Shown here in pieces: positions 56,006 to 64,000 of a stretch of DNA of 64,000 nt. Position 1 is the first letter of the stretch. Each line of letters begins with the position of its first letter. The stretch covers positions 930,001-994,000 of the forward strand of contig NZ_JAQNDK010000002.1 of assembly GCF_028368935.1 (NCBI RefSeq), read 5' to 3'. Source of the DNA: Sorangium aterium (GTDB lineage: Bacteria; Myxococcota_A; Polyangia; Polyangiales; Polyangiaceae). Made by a program: the position numbers and the translations under genes. The notes under the pieces were generated by a model. The model did no database searches. It saw only the letters and a list, made by a program, of their open reading frames with translations, and was not told where the DNA came from.

Positions 56006-58375
56006 ATGACGACGCGCGCGCCGGCGGGGTACGAGGCAGATCAACGGCGAGACGACCTGTCCGCGTACGCGCGGTACCTGTCCGCGATGGACGCGTCGAT
56101 GCGCCAGAAGGTCGCGCTCACGGCGGCGCACCTCCTGTGCGAGGGCCGCGTCGCCGACATGGGCATGGGCTCGGGGCAGGGCAGCGCCGCGCTGGCCCAG
56201 CTCTACCCGCGCCTCGAGGTGATCGGCGTCGACATCGATCCGACGGTCGTCGAGCTCGCGCGCCGCGCTCATCAGCAGCCGAACCTGGGCTTTCAGCTGG
56301 GCGACATCGCCAGGACGGTATTCCCGCCCGAGAGCCTCGACGGGATCTTCGACTCGTCGGTGCTCCACCACGTCACCTCGTACGGCGGTTACCGCCACGC
56401 GAACGCCGCCGATGCGCTGGCAGCGCAGGTGGAGCAGCTCGCGCCGGGCGGGGTGCTCGTGGTGAGGGACTTCGTCGATCCCGGGCCGGGGACGGTGTTT
56501 CTGGACGTGCCTGCCGAGGACGGCGATGACGGCCGTGACCCCCGCAGCGCCTCGACGGCGGCGCTGCTCGAGCGGTTCGCGGGCGAGTTTCGCTCGCTCT
56601 CGCCGGAGCCGGGGTTCCCGCTGGCGCGCGTCGCGCCCGAGCCCTCCGGCGAGCTCCCAGCGCCGCGCATGGGGTGGCGTCGGTACCGGCTCGCCCACAA
56701 GCACGCTGTCGAGTTCGTGTTGAGGAAGGATTACCGCGCCGACTGGGAAGCCGAGGTCAAGGAGGAGTACACCTATTTCTCACAAGCGCAGTTCGAGGCG
56801 CTCTTCGCCCGCCTCGGCCTGCGCGTGCTGTCGTCGACGCCGCTGCGCAACCCCTGGATCGTGCGGAACCGGTTCGTCGGTCGCTTCGAGCTCCGGGACG
56901 CCACGGGCGCCCGACTGCCTTATCCGCCCACCAACTACCTGATCGTCGGAGAGAAGGTGAAGGCCGGTCAAGGCGTCGCGTTCCGGCTCGCGCCCGCGGA
57001 GAGCTCTCAGCAGTTCTTGCGGATCGAGCACCACCAGGATCGGGCGACAGGGCAGGTGTTCGACCTGGCGGCGCGGCCGCACCCCACGCTGGACATCGTG
57101 CCGTTCTTCTTCGCGGGCGAGACGGCGTATGTGCTCGCGCGGACGAGCTATCCGCGGCCGATCGCGCGCGCCTGCCGCGAGGAGACGCCTCCGCTCGACG
57201 GCAGCGGGCCGGCCGACTATCTGGCCGAGCCGATCGCGGTCGTGCAGACCGAGTTCCCTGTCGGGCACACGGTCGAGCATGCGCTGGAGCGGGCGGCCGG
57301 GGTGCGCGCGGCGGCGATCCAGCGCATGATCCCTGGCACGACGTACTACCCGTCGCCGGGCGGCATCCTCGAAGAGGTGCGCTCGATGCTGGTGGAGGTC
57401 GAGCCCACGTTCGTGAACGCGCCCTCGGAGAACGTGTCGGGGTTCGGCACCTCAGGACGCATCCGCGCCGTCGAGGCGCGCCAGCTCCTCCGCGCCGCGC
57501 AGGTCGGCGGCCTGCCCGACGCGCGGCTCGAGCTGAACGTCTACGACCTCCTGGCGCGCTTCGGCCTGCCGTTCGGGCCGTGGATCGGCGACGAGATCCC
57601 GCTCCCGGCGGCCGGCGCGGGTCGGCGCGGCGCGGGCGATGCTGGCGGTGCCGGGGCCGGCGACGACGGCGGGGTGGCCGCCGTGCAGCCGACGTCGCTC
57701 GCCGCGCTGCTCGGGCGCCCGAGCCGCCGGCGGTTCTCGCGGGTGGACGCGGGCGCCAGCGCGGGGTTCCTCGAGGTGCGGCGGGCGCGCTTCGAGGAGC
57801 TGACCGCGGACGGCGGCGTGGTGGCCGCGCGAGAGCTGGAGTACGTGGTGCCTCGGCCGCTCGGGGTGCTCACGGTCTCGACGGCGCTGCTCGCGCGGGC
57901 GCCGTCGGGGGAGGTCGTGCTCGGCGTGGACGATCACGATCTGCCGGCCGCCCAGAGCTTCTCTGGCAACAGCGGCATCCTGGTCGCGCCGGCGTGGCGG
58001 CTGCCGCGGAGCGTGAGCGCGCTGGCGGCCGCCGAGGCGTTCGTACGCGAGCGGCTGCAGGTCGAGTACGGCGTTCGGGTGGAGGCGGCCGTCGAGCTCG
58101 GAGGCGCCTACCGCCCGTCGGCAGGGCTAACCCCGGAGCTCGTGCAGCCGCTCGCCTTCGTCGTCACCGCGGCGCCTGCCTCGGCCGGCACGCCCGCCTC
58201 TGCCGCCGCGCCCGACCTCGCGCCGGGGTCCGGTGCCGCTCGGCGGCTCTCGTGGGTGCCGCTGATCGAGCTCGTCGCGGGGCGAGAGCGCCTGCCGGAC
58301 GGCCACCTCCGCGTCGCGGCGCTGCGCGCGGCGCACGCGCTCGGCCTGGCGATCTCGCCGCCCCACCCGCGGTGA
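56006..58375 (+). CDS. SAM-dependent methyltransferase fused to Nudix-like regions
   Basis: A 789-residue protein. Residues 15-190 are a class I methyltransferase (motif I VADMGMGSGQGS at 49-60, VIGVDIDPTVVELA, SSVLHHVT, GGVLVVRDF). Residues 200-300 are a helical insertion, common in methyltransferases of this kind. Residues 305-480 and 610-770 are two related-looking beta-rich regions that resemble Nudix folds (YYPSPGGILEEVRSML near 446; NSGILVAPAW and FVRERLQVEYGV near 655-690), but neither keeps the full Nudix box, so catalysis is doubtful. TACACT lies 7 bases before the ATG. Confidence 0.78.
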   Translation: MTTRAPAGYEADQRRDDLSAYARYLSAMDASMRQKVALTAAHLLCEGRVADMGMGSGQGSAALAQLYPRLEVIGVDIDPTVVELARRAHQQPNLGFQLGDIARTVFPPESLDGIFDSSVLHHVTSYGGYRHANAADALAAQVEQLAPGGVLVVRDFVDPGPGTVFLDVPAEDGDDGRDPRSASTAALLERFAGEFRSLSPEPGFPLARVAPEPSGELPAPRMGWRRYRLAHKHAVEFVLRKDYRADWEAEVKEEYTYFSQAQFEALFARLGLRVLSSTPLRNPWIVRNRFVGRFELRDATGARLPYPPTNYLIVGEKVKAGQGVAFRLAPAESSQQFLRIEHHQDRATGQVFDLAARPHPTLDIVPFFFAGETAYVLARTSYPRPIARACREETPPLDGSGPADYLAEPIAVVQTEFPVGHTVEHALERAAGVRAAAIQRMIPGTTYYPSPGGILEEVRSMLVEVEPTFVNAPSENVSGFGTSGRIRAVEARQLLRAAQVGGLPDARLELNVYDLLARFGLPFGPWIGDEIPLPAAGAGRRGAGDAGGAGAGDDGGVAAVQPTSLAALLGRPSRRRFSRVDAGASAGFLEVRRARFEELTADGGVVAARELEYVVPRPLGVLTVSTALLARAPSGEVVLGVDDHDLPAAQSFSGNSGILVAPAWRLPRSVSALAAAEAFVRERLQVEYGVRVEAAVELGGAYRPSAGLTPELVQPLAFVVTAAPASAGTPASAAAPDLAPGSGAARRLSWVPLIELVAGRERLPDGHLRVAALRAAHALGLAISPPHPR

Positions 58376-58387
58376 CACGCGGCGGCT

Positions 58388-58840
58388 TTACCTGAGCGCT
58401 TCCTCGAACATGTTCGTGTTGCCGGTCTGGTACGATATCTCGAACCTGACCCTGGAGACCTTCCAGCCGCCCGCGTGCCTGGCGAGCTCATAGCGGTAGT
58501 GGCCCGCGACGAGCCAGTCCTCGCCGCCCGGCGCGCGCGCGAACCGATGGTGGGCGCGGACATGGCACTCCACGGAGGCGTGGTCTCCCTTCACCTCGAT
58601 ATCGAGGGGGCCGAGGAAATGTTGTGACGCGTCGATGGCGTCGTGAAACTTGCTCCAGCCCGCCAGAAGATCGTCCGTCTTCTGCTCCTGCGGCTCGCCC
58701 CCGAAGATGGACGTGAAATCGGCCACAACGACGTCGGCATAGAGGCCGCGGAGCTCGGTCCAGCGCCGCTTGTCGATGTGGTGGGCAATCCGGACGACCA
58801 CATTCTGGATCGCCTGCACGTCACTCGACTCTCGCGTCAT
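58388..58840 (-). CDS. NTF2-like (SnoaL-type) protein
   Basis: A 150-residue protein from the ATG at 58840 with AAAGGA upstream (AAAGGACGACC). It has the NTF2/SnoaL fold: a first helix (AIQNVVVRIAHHIDKRRWTELRG), YADVVVADFTSIFGG, then a curved sheet (ASVECHVRAHHRFARA, LVAGHYRYELARHAGGWKVSRV). Some members are cyclases or dehydratases, others merely bind a small ligand; the catalytic residues here are not clear. The frame is open to 58933, but the extension has no fold similarity. It ends 12 bases from the convergent methyltransferase gene. Confidence 0.85.
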   Translation of the reverse strand: MTRESSDVQAIQNVVVRIAHHIDKRRWTELRGLYADVVVADFTSIFGGEPQEQKTDDLLAGWSKFHDAIDASQHFLGPLDIEVKGDHASVECHVRAHHRFARAPGGEDWLVAGHYRYELARHAGGWKVSRVRFEISYQTGNTNMFEEALR

Positions 58841-59310
58841 GGTCGTCCTTTCGTCGTGTGGAGCAGGCGGCGCCGTGCTCCGTGGTGAGCCCTCTCGAAC
58901 CGTTCCTGGTCGAAGGAGAGATGCGGTTAGCATGGACGTAAAAAGGCGAGAAGGGCTCCGCCCTTTCGCCCTCTGGGGTTCGACGTCGTTCGAGCGAGGC
59001 TGTCAGCCCGGAGCGGCGCGCCCGCGCACGCGCCTTTGGGGTGAGCCCGTGAAGCGCCGCGAGCGGCGGTGTCGATGACGGGCTGGCGGCCCACTGAGGC
59101 TTGGACCCCGCAACCGCGCTCGCCGGGCGGCGGTTTCGAGGCCTCAGCGGCGCCGCCGGCGCGCGCGAACATGCCGTATCTGCGCGCGCCGCCCGCGCGC
59201 GCGGTGAGATCCAGGCCTCCGCGGCGGCTGGCACGCCGGGCGCTTACCGCGCCGCACATCGCCGGTTCGCCGGCCGCTCCCCGCGGCGCGCTGCGGGGCG
59301 GAAGACCCCC
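58841..59310. other. Divergent intergenic region with a weak sigma-54-like site
   Basis: A 470-base gap. It holds the leader of the NTF2-like gene and, at 59229-59244, a candidate sigma-54 site. Open frames across it are Arg/Ala-rich and not believable. GC-rich inverted repeats such as gcgcgcg runs at 59155-59220 are too simple to interpret. Confidence 0.4.
59229..59244 (+). promoter_or_regulatory. Candidate sigma-54 promoter (weak)
   Basis: TGGCACGCCGGGCGCT keeps the complete -24 element and the GG/GC spacing (59230 and 59242) but has GC for the TT of the -12 element. It would start transcription about 56 bases before the zinc-ribbon gene at 59311. Confidence 0.35.
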
Positions 59311-60051
59311 ATGGAACTCATGAGCAATTCCCTGAAGATCCCAATGGCCGGCGCCGCGCCGACGGACCTCGCGAGCCGGAGCAGGAGGCTCGGGTGGAGC
59401 GCGCGCGCCGATGCCGGGAGGGCCCGATCGTTCGTCGCCCTGCGCGGGCGCATGCTCGCGAGCCCGAGCCTGGCCGGGGCGCTCCTGTTCATGCAGGTGA
59501 CGACCCGCCCCTGGGAGCCCCACGAGCTCAGGGCGTGGCTCGACGAGCACGTGATCGCTCCGGGGTGGATGATGCCCCCGCGCGCTGTGCGCGAGCCGGG
59601 CGTGGAGACCGTGGCGCTCCGCGAGCTGGACGAGCGGCCCGAGGCGGTCGCTGCGCTCACCGCGCGCGCGCGCCGGCGCGTGGGGAGCACGCTTGTCGAC
59701 TTCGTGGCGCCGGACCCCGAGGGCAAGTTTCTCCGCGCAGCGCTGTACAGCGCGCGCGTCCGCTGGGCCGTGGTGGGCGATCGATCAGGCTGGCTGCCGG
59801 CGCCGCGCGAGGGCGACTTCCTGAGCGACGTCGTGCTCAGCCTCTTCGCCGCGGCGATCCTCTCGAGCCCGGACCTCTACCAGCGCCACATGACCGTCTG
59901 CTCGCACTGCGGGCGCGTCGCGTTCGCCCAGGAGGCGCGGCCGTCCACCGCGGCCTGCCCGCGCTGCGACGGCGAGGTCCGGTGGCGCATTCCCATGGCT
60001 GGAGCGGGCCGGCGCCGTGGGAGCGGCGGGACCGGCGAAGAGCGCGCATGA
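59311..60051 (+). CDS. Hypothetical protein with C-terminal zinc ribbon
   Basis: A 246-residue protein from the ATG at 59311. The C-terminus has a four-Cys zinc ribbon (CSHCGRVAF at about 195, then CPRCDGEVRW about 24 residues later). The body is helical with two modest hydrophobic segments (ASLAGALLFMQV-like; FLSDVVLSLFAAAILSS), too polar for certain membrane insertion. MPPRAVREPGVETVAL and GKFLRAALYSARVRWAVVG give no family match. GGAAG lies 9 bases before the ATG. Function unknown. Confidence 0.7.
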   Translation: MELMSNSLKIPMAGAAPTDLASRSRRLGWSARADAGRARSFVALRGRMLASPSLAGALLFMQVTTRPWEPHELRAWLDEHVIAPGWMMPPRAVREPGVETVALRELDERPEAVAALTARARRRVGSTLVDFVAPDPEGKFLRAALYSARVRWAVVGDRSGWLPAPREGDFLSDVVLSLFAAAILSSPDLYQRHMTVCSHCGRVAFAQEARPSTAACPRCDGEVRWRIPMAGAGRRRGSGGTGEERA

Positions 60052-60120
60052 GCGGCGCCTGCGGCGCCTCGCCGGCGGTTGGTTCTGGTGTAAATTATTG
60101 TAATTGTTCTGGTTTATGGA

Positions 60121-61068
60121 TCATGGCAGCGCGACGTGCGCGACCGCCTCGTCCCTCAACCACGTGCGCTGCCGGCGCACGAAGGTGCGTGTGGCGCGCA
60201 CGATGGCCGGCGCGAGCTCGTCGGCCGGCAGGCGCCCCTCCAGGTGCTCCCGCACCTGCCGGTAGCCGACGGAGCCCATCGCCCGCGCGTCGCCGTAGCC
60301 GCGGGCGAGGAGCGAGCGGACCTCCTCCACCCAGCCCTGCTCCAGCCACGCGGCGACGCGGGCCTCGATGCGGCGGTCGAGCTCGGCGCGGTCGCGATGC
60401 ACCGCGAGCAGGCGCGCGGCGTGCCGGCGCTCCCGGAAGCCGTGGTCCGCGTGCCACGCGCTCTGCGTCCTGCCCGAGCGCTCGTAGATCTCCAGCGCCC
60501 GGCTGACGCGCACGAGGTCGTTGGGCGCGAGGCGGGCCGCGCTCTCCGGATCCACGGCGGCGAGGCGCGCGTGGAGCGCGGCGCGCCCCTCGGCGTCGGC
60601 GATCGCGCGGTGCCGCGCGCGCACCTCGGGATCGGCGGGCGGCGCGGGCGAGAGGCCGAGGACGAGCGCCTTCACCCAGAGGAACGTGCCGCCGCAGACG
60701 ACAGGGACCCGGCCGCGGCCGCGGATGTCGTCGAGCGCCGCGTCCGCGAGCTCCGCGAAGCGCTGGGCGTCGATCGCCTGCAACGGATCGACCGCGTCGA
60801 CCAGGTGGTGCGCCGCGCGCGCCCGCTCGGCGGGCGTCGGCTTCCCGGAGCCGAGGTCGAACTCCCGGTAGATCTGCACGCTGTCGGCGCTCACCACCTC
60901 GCCGCCGAACCGCTCCGCGAGCCGGATGGCGAGCTCGGTCTTGCCGCTCGCCGTCGGGCCGACCACGACGAGCAGCTCACCCGGCGCGGGCGGCGCGATC
61001 GTCTCCCACGACGGCGGCGCGGCGGCCGCGCCTGCGTCCGGGGCGAGCTCGAGCGCCGCCTCGCTCAC
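60121..61068 (-). CDS. miaA: tRNA dimethylallyltransferase
   Basis: A 315-residue enzyme that adds a dimethylallyl group to A37 of tRNAs reading UNN codons. The P-loop GPTASGKT is at 37-44, followed by the substrate motif DSVQIYREFDLGSGKPT. The C-terminal RRQRTWLR is typical. The start is a GTG at 61068 that overlaps the mutL stop by four bases (GTGA), implying coupling; mutL-miaA is a conserved gene pair. The N-terminal 30 residues are an Ala/Pro extension before the usual MiaA start. Confidence 0.95.
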   Translation of the reverse strand: MSEAALELAPDAGAAAAPPSWETIAPPAPGELLVVVGPTASGKTELAIRLAERFGGEVVSADSVQIYREFDLGSGKPTPAERARAAHHLVDAVDPLQAIDAQRFAELADAALDDIRGRGRVPVVCGGTFLWVKALVLGLSPAPPADPEVRARHRAIADAEGRAALHARLAAVDPESAARLAPNDLVRVSRALEIYERSGRTQSAWHADHGFRERRHAARLLAVHRDRAELDRRIEARVAAWLEQGWVEEVRSLLARGYGDARAMGSVGYRQVREHLEGRLPADELAPAIVRATRTFVRRQRTWLRDEAVAHVALP

Positions 61069-63104
61069 CGCCGCCCCACGCGGTGCTCCAGCTCCGGCCA
61101 GCCGACGCGCATCACGATGGGCCGACCGTGCGGGCAGTGGCCGGCGAAGTCGACCTCGTCGAGCGCCGCGAGCAGGGCCCGCGCCTCCTCCGGCGCCACC
61201 GGGTCGCCCGCGCGCAGCGAGCCGTGGCAGGCCATCGTCGCGAGCGCGAGATCCACCGCGCCCGAGAAGGCGCGCTCGCCCGAGTGGCTCAGCTCGTCCA
61301 CGAGGTCGCGCACGAGGCGCTCGGGCGCGGCGCGGCGGAGCAGCGTTGGCACCGCGTGCACCGCGAGCTGCGCCGATCCCGCCGGGCGCACGTCGAGCCC
61401 GAGCCGCGCGATCGCCTCCTGCGCCTCCTCGATGAGCGACACCTCCGCGGGCGCCGCCTGGACGATCACCGGGAAGAGCAGCTTCTGCGTGGCGACGTCG
61501 CGCCCGTCGTACGACGCGCGCAGGCGGTGGAACGTCACGCGCTCCGCCGCCGCGTGCTGATCGAGGAAGTAGATGCCGTCCGGCCCCTCGCACACGAAGA
61601 AGGTGTTGCGCACCTGGGCGAGGAAGCGCAGCGACCGCCAGGCGACCACGCGCTCGGCCGCGGCGAGCACCGGCGCGCCGCCGGTCGGATAGGGGACGGG
61701 CGGCGACCCCGGCGCGGGCGCGGGCGGCTCCCCCGGTCCGCCGTGCGCCGGTGCCGGTAGATCGAGCGCCGCGATGTCGGCCCACGCCCCGAGCTGCGTC
61801 GGCGCTGGCCCGGCCGGCGCAGCGTGAGGACGTGCCGGCGGGACCCCGCCGAGGTCGCCGCCGAGGCCCCACGGATCGTCCGGCGGCCCCTGCCGCTCGC
61901 CCGACGTACCCGCCGCGGGCGTCGACGGGCCTGCCGCGGGCGCCTCCGCCGCGGGGCCGCCCGACCAGACCCAGGCGTCTCCGGGCGGCGCCGCCGCGTC
62001 CTCGAAGAGCTTGCCCTTGCGGCCCTGGAAGCCGCCGGGGGCCGGCGCGGGCAGGCCGAACGCCGCGGCCACCTGCGCGGCGACGATCTTGTAGAGCGCG
62101 TCGGCGACGGCGCGGCCGTCGGCGAAGCGGACCTCGGCCTTCTGGGGGTGGACGTTCACGTCCACGAGCTCGGCGGGCAGGTCGATGAACACAGCGCCGA
62201 TGGGGTACCGGCCCGGCTCGAGGACGCTGCCGTAGGCGAGCGCGATCGAGCGGGCCAGCGAGCGGTCGCGCACGTGCCGGCCGTTCACGAACATCCACAG
62301 CCAGCTGGCGCCCGAGCGGGCGCGCTCCGGCCGCGACACGAACGCCTCGACCGTGAGCGGCCCCCGCTGGCCAGCGCACGTCGCGAGCTCCTCGCCCGCG
62401 AGCATCATGCGCGCCCGCTCCGCGCGGCTCGAGGTGCGCAGCCACTCCCGCGCGACGCGCCCGTCGCGCGAGAGGACCAGCGTCACGCCCGGCTCGCCGA
62501 GCGCGACCGCCTGCGCGATCTCGGACACGTGCGCCGACTCGGTGCCGACGGCGCGCAGGAACTTGCGGCGCGCGGGGACGTTGTAGAAGAGATCGCGCAC
62601 CTCGACGACGGTGCCGGCGGCGCACCCGCAGGGGATGGCCTGCGCCGCGCCGCCGCCCTCGATCCGGATCTCCGTCCCCTCGGCCTCGCCGTCGCGCCGC
62701 GTCCGCAGCGAGAAGCGGCTCACCGAGGCGATGCTCGGGAGCGCCTCGCCGCGGAAGCCGAAGCTCTGGATGCTGCGCAGGTCGTCGAGCCGGGCGATCT
62801 TGCTCGTGGCGTGGCGGAGCACCGCCAGCGAGGCGTCCTCGCGGCTCATCCCGCGCCCGTCGTCCGCGACGCGCACCAGGCCGACGCCGCCCCCCTCGAT
62901 GTCGACCCGGATGCGGCGCGCGCCCGCGTCGAGCGCGTTCTCGACGAGCTCCTTCACGACGCTCGCCGGCCGCTCGACCACCTCGCCCGCCGCGATCTGG
63001 TTGGCGAGATCGTCCGGGAGGATGGCGACCCTCCGCTCTTCGGCCTGCGCCTGCGTGAGCGTCGATCGAGGATCCGCGCCGGCGATCCTCTCCGCGGTGC
63101 TCAT
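61065..63104 (-). CDS. mutL: DNA mismatch repair protein MutL
   Basis: A 679-residue MutL from the ATG at 63104. The GHKL ATPase N-domain has GEVVERPASVVKELVENALDAGA, DDGRGM and RGEALPSI. A Pro/Gly-rich linker covers about 330-470. The C-domain carries endonuclease-type motifs LDQHAAAER, ACHGS and CPHGRP. The expected second Glu of DQHA(X)2E(X)4E appears to be missing, so endonuclease activity is uncertain. It works with MutS in mismatch repair; mutS is not nearby. Its ATG overlaps the upstream membrane-protein stop (ATGA), and its stop overlaps miaA. Confidence 0.95.
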   Translation of the reverse strand: MSTAERIAGADPRSTLTQAQAEERRVAILPDDLANQIAAGEVVERPASVVKELVENALDAGARRIRVDIEGGGVGLVRVADDGRGMSREDASLAVLRHATSKIARLDDLRSIQSFGFRGEALPSIASVSRFSLRTRRDGEAEGTEIRIEGGGAAQAIPCGCAAGTVVEVRDLFYNVPARRKFLRAVGTESAHVSEIAQAVALGEPGVTLVLSRDGRVAREWLRTSSRAERARMMLAGEELATCAGQRGPLTVEAFVSRPERARSGASWLWMFVNGRHVRDRSLARSIALAYGSVLEPGRYPIGAVFIDLPAELVDVNVHPQKAEVRFADGRAVADALYKIVAAQVAAAFGLPAPAPGGFQGRKGKLFEDAAAPPGDAWVWSGGPAAEAPAAGPSTPAAGTSGERQGPPDDPWGLGGDLGGVPPARPHAAPAGPAPTQLGAWADIAALDLPAPAHGGPGEPPAPAPGSPPVPYPTGGAPVLAAAERVVAWRSLRFLAQVRNTFFVCEGPDGIYFLDQHAAAERVTFHRLRASYDGRDVATQKLLFPVIVQAAPAEVSLIEEAQEAIARLGLDVRPAGSAQLAVHAVPTLLRRAAPERLVRDLVDELSHSGERAFSGAVDLALATMACHGSLRAGDPVAPEEARALLAALDEVDFAGHCPHGRPIVMRVGWPELEHRVGRR

Positions 63105-63772
63105 GGCTCGTCGCTGGGGTCGACCGTCCGGGCGACCGCCTGGAAGTACATCTTGGTGCGCTCCCGCGTCAGGGCCAGCGCGGCGGCGCCGAGGACGGCC
63201 AGCTCGAAGAACACGAAGCGCACCCGCTCGGCGGTCCACCAGAGGCCGGCGTTCGTGAGGCCCGCGCGCTCGGGGATTTCCGGCGGGAGGAGCGCCCCCG
63301 CCTGCCCCACCATGTCGATCCAGGCGCCGCGGACGCCCCGGGTGAGGGCGTACTCGACCGCGGCGAAGGCCAGGTTGGCGGCGAGGACCTGGAGGACGAA
63401 GCCGCGCGTGCCGGGCCGCCCGCCGAGCGCCAGGCCGCTCGCGACGACGAGCAGCCCGCCGAGGAGCAGCTTCGCGATGCTGAGGGGGAAGGAGACGTCC
63501 TGGTACAGGCTCAGCGCGCGCGCCTGCGCGGCTTCGAGCACGAGGAACGTGAACTGGAACGGATCCCCCTGGTCGCGCGCTTGCTCGGCCACGGCCATGA
63601 CGTCGGGGGCCATGCCGGCGCGCAGGTACATGGCCGTCCCGCACCCGGCCATGAAGCCGCGCACGCCGATGAGCCAGGTGAGCAGCATGGTGGCCACCAG
63701 GTACCAGGGGCGCAGCGAGCGCGGGCGCGGCGGGCGGTGCGAGTCCACGTGGAGGAGGCTGGCGTGTAGCAC
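63101..63772 (-). CDS. Hypothetical integral membrane protein
   Basis: A 223-residue protein from a GTG at 63772 preceded by GGAG at 5 bases. Four hydrophobic segments are seen (YLVATMLLTWLIGVRGFMAG; AKLLLGGLLVVASGLAL; VLQVLAANLAFAAVEYAL; FVFFELAVLGAAALAL). The loop between the first two is acidic/helical (VAEQARDQGDPFQF). The topology suggests a small four-helix protein. It is the first gene of a coupled operon with mutL and miaA (4-base ATGA overlap with mutL), but no link to repair is known. No family recognised. Confidence 0.78.
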   Translation of the reverse strand: MLHASLLHVDSHRPPRPRSLRPWYLVATMLLTWLIGVRGFMAGCGTAMYLRAGMAPDVMAVAEQARDQGDPFQFTFLVLEAAQARALSLYQDVSFPLSIAKLLLGGLLVVASGLALGGRPGTRGFVLQVLAANLAFAAVEYALTRGVRGAWIDMVGQAGALLPPEIPERAGLTNAGLWWTAERVRFVFFELAVLGAAALALTRERTKMYFQAVARTVDPSDEP

Positions 63773-63909
63773 GTTCTCCGATCCCGCGCGCTGTCTTCCT
63801 TACCTGCGGATCTCGGAGCGGGTAGCCTCCGGATCGCGAAGCGCCTGCGCGCCGGCGCAGGTGGCGCGGTGCGGCGGGCCTGTACTAGAACTTCGAGGAC
63901 GAGGTCCTG

Positions 63910-64000
63910 GTGGCGAAGAGCAAGAGCGAGCCGCGAACGAAGCGAACGAAGGGGACCGGAGCGCCCCAGCCCGACGGAGTGGCGAAGGCGGGGCTCCAGG
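63910..64000 (+). CDS. Start of a possible gene, cut by the window end
   Basis: A GTG at 63910 preceded by GGACGAGG opens a frame without stops to the window end. The 30 visible residues are basic and low-complexity (VAKSKSEPRTKRTKG), so no domain can be named. It is divergent from the membrane protein-mutL-miaA operon. Only the continuing sequence can settle whether this is a gene. Confidence 0.35.
   Translation, partial: MAKSKSEPRTKRTKGTGAPQPDGVAKAGLQ

Overview
The window comes from a very GC-rich chromosome with strong third-position GC bias. Its mix of genes is typical of a large-genome myxobacterium, most likely the Sorangium/Polyangiales group: FHA-domain proteins, FHA- and GAF-linked sigma-54 activators, a giant Ser/Thr kinase fused to an ATPase and TPRs, many lipoproteins, and a DUF1592/DUF1552 cluster. 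The genus is an inference. No prophage, insertion sequence, integrase, CRISPR array or secondary-metabolite cluster is visible; this looks like chromosomal backbone with myxobacterial accessory genes.

Layout. 1-8.5 kb: the N-terminal part of nadE, a lipoprotein, a cyclic-nucleotide-binding protein, tRNA-Leu(CAA), a DciA/DUF721 protein, two tandem FHA paralogues, an SCP2-like protein, purD and a dCMP deaminase. 8.5-16.2 kb: an FHA/sigma-54 activator divergent from a 1451-residue kinase, then a beta-helix lipoprotein. 16.2-22 kb: the SRP RNA gene, a TPR-less membrane protein, a hotdog-fold protein, peptide deformylase, a DksA-like protein without its zinc cysteines, and a large lipoprotein. 22-28.5 kb: housekeeping genes dnaK, rpmE, a DUF1385 protein, prfA with a small follower gene, and a HIT protein. 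28.5-37.4 kb: a flavin enzyme resembling alkyl-DHAP synthase, a methyltransferase with a huge disordered N-terminus overlapping psd, then a metallo-beta-lactamase protein with a GAF/sigma-54 activator. 37.4-50.7 kb: a DUF4175/metallopeptidase operon, a GNAT-like protein, a lipoprotein with three DsbA-like domains, a phosphoribosyltransferase-hydrolase fusion and inorganic pyrophosphatase. 50.7-55.9 kb: a DUF1592-DUF1552-DUF1552 cluster behind a near-consensus sigma-54 promoter. 56-64 kb: a methyltransferase fused to Nudix-like regions, an NTF2-like protein, a zinc-ribbon protein, and a membrane protein-mutL-miaA operon.

How the parts connect. Several neighbours are translationally coupled by 1- or 4-base overlaps: prfA and its follower, psd and the methyltransferase, the MBL protein and its activator, DUF4175 and the peptidase, and membrane protein-mutL-miaA. 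Lipid genes (psd, methyltransferase, AGPS-like flavoprotein) lie together on the minus strand.

The most noteworthy non-coding signals are: (1) about ten genes with a -10-like hexamer 6 to 9 bases before the start codon and no Shine-Dalgarno sequence, suggesting leaderless mRNAs; (2) sigma-54 promoter matches at 34201 and 50852, with a weaker one at 59229; (3) two identical GGAA-loop hairpins downstream of dnaK; and (4) a perfect 19-bp stem between the two DUF1552 paralogues. All functions are read from sequence motifs recognised by eye; no database search was run.
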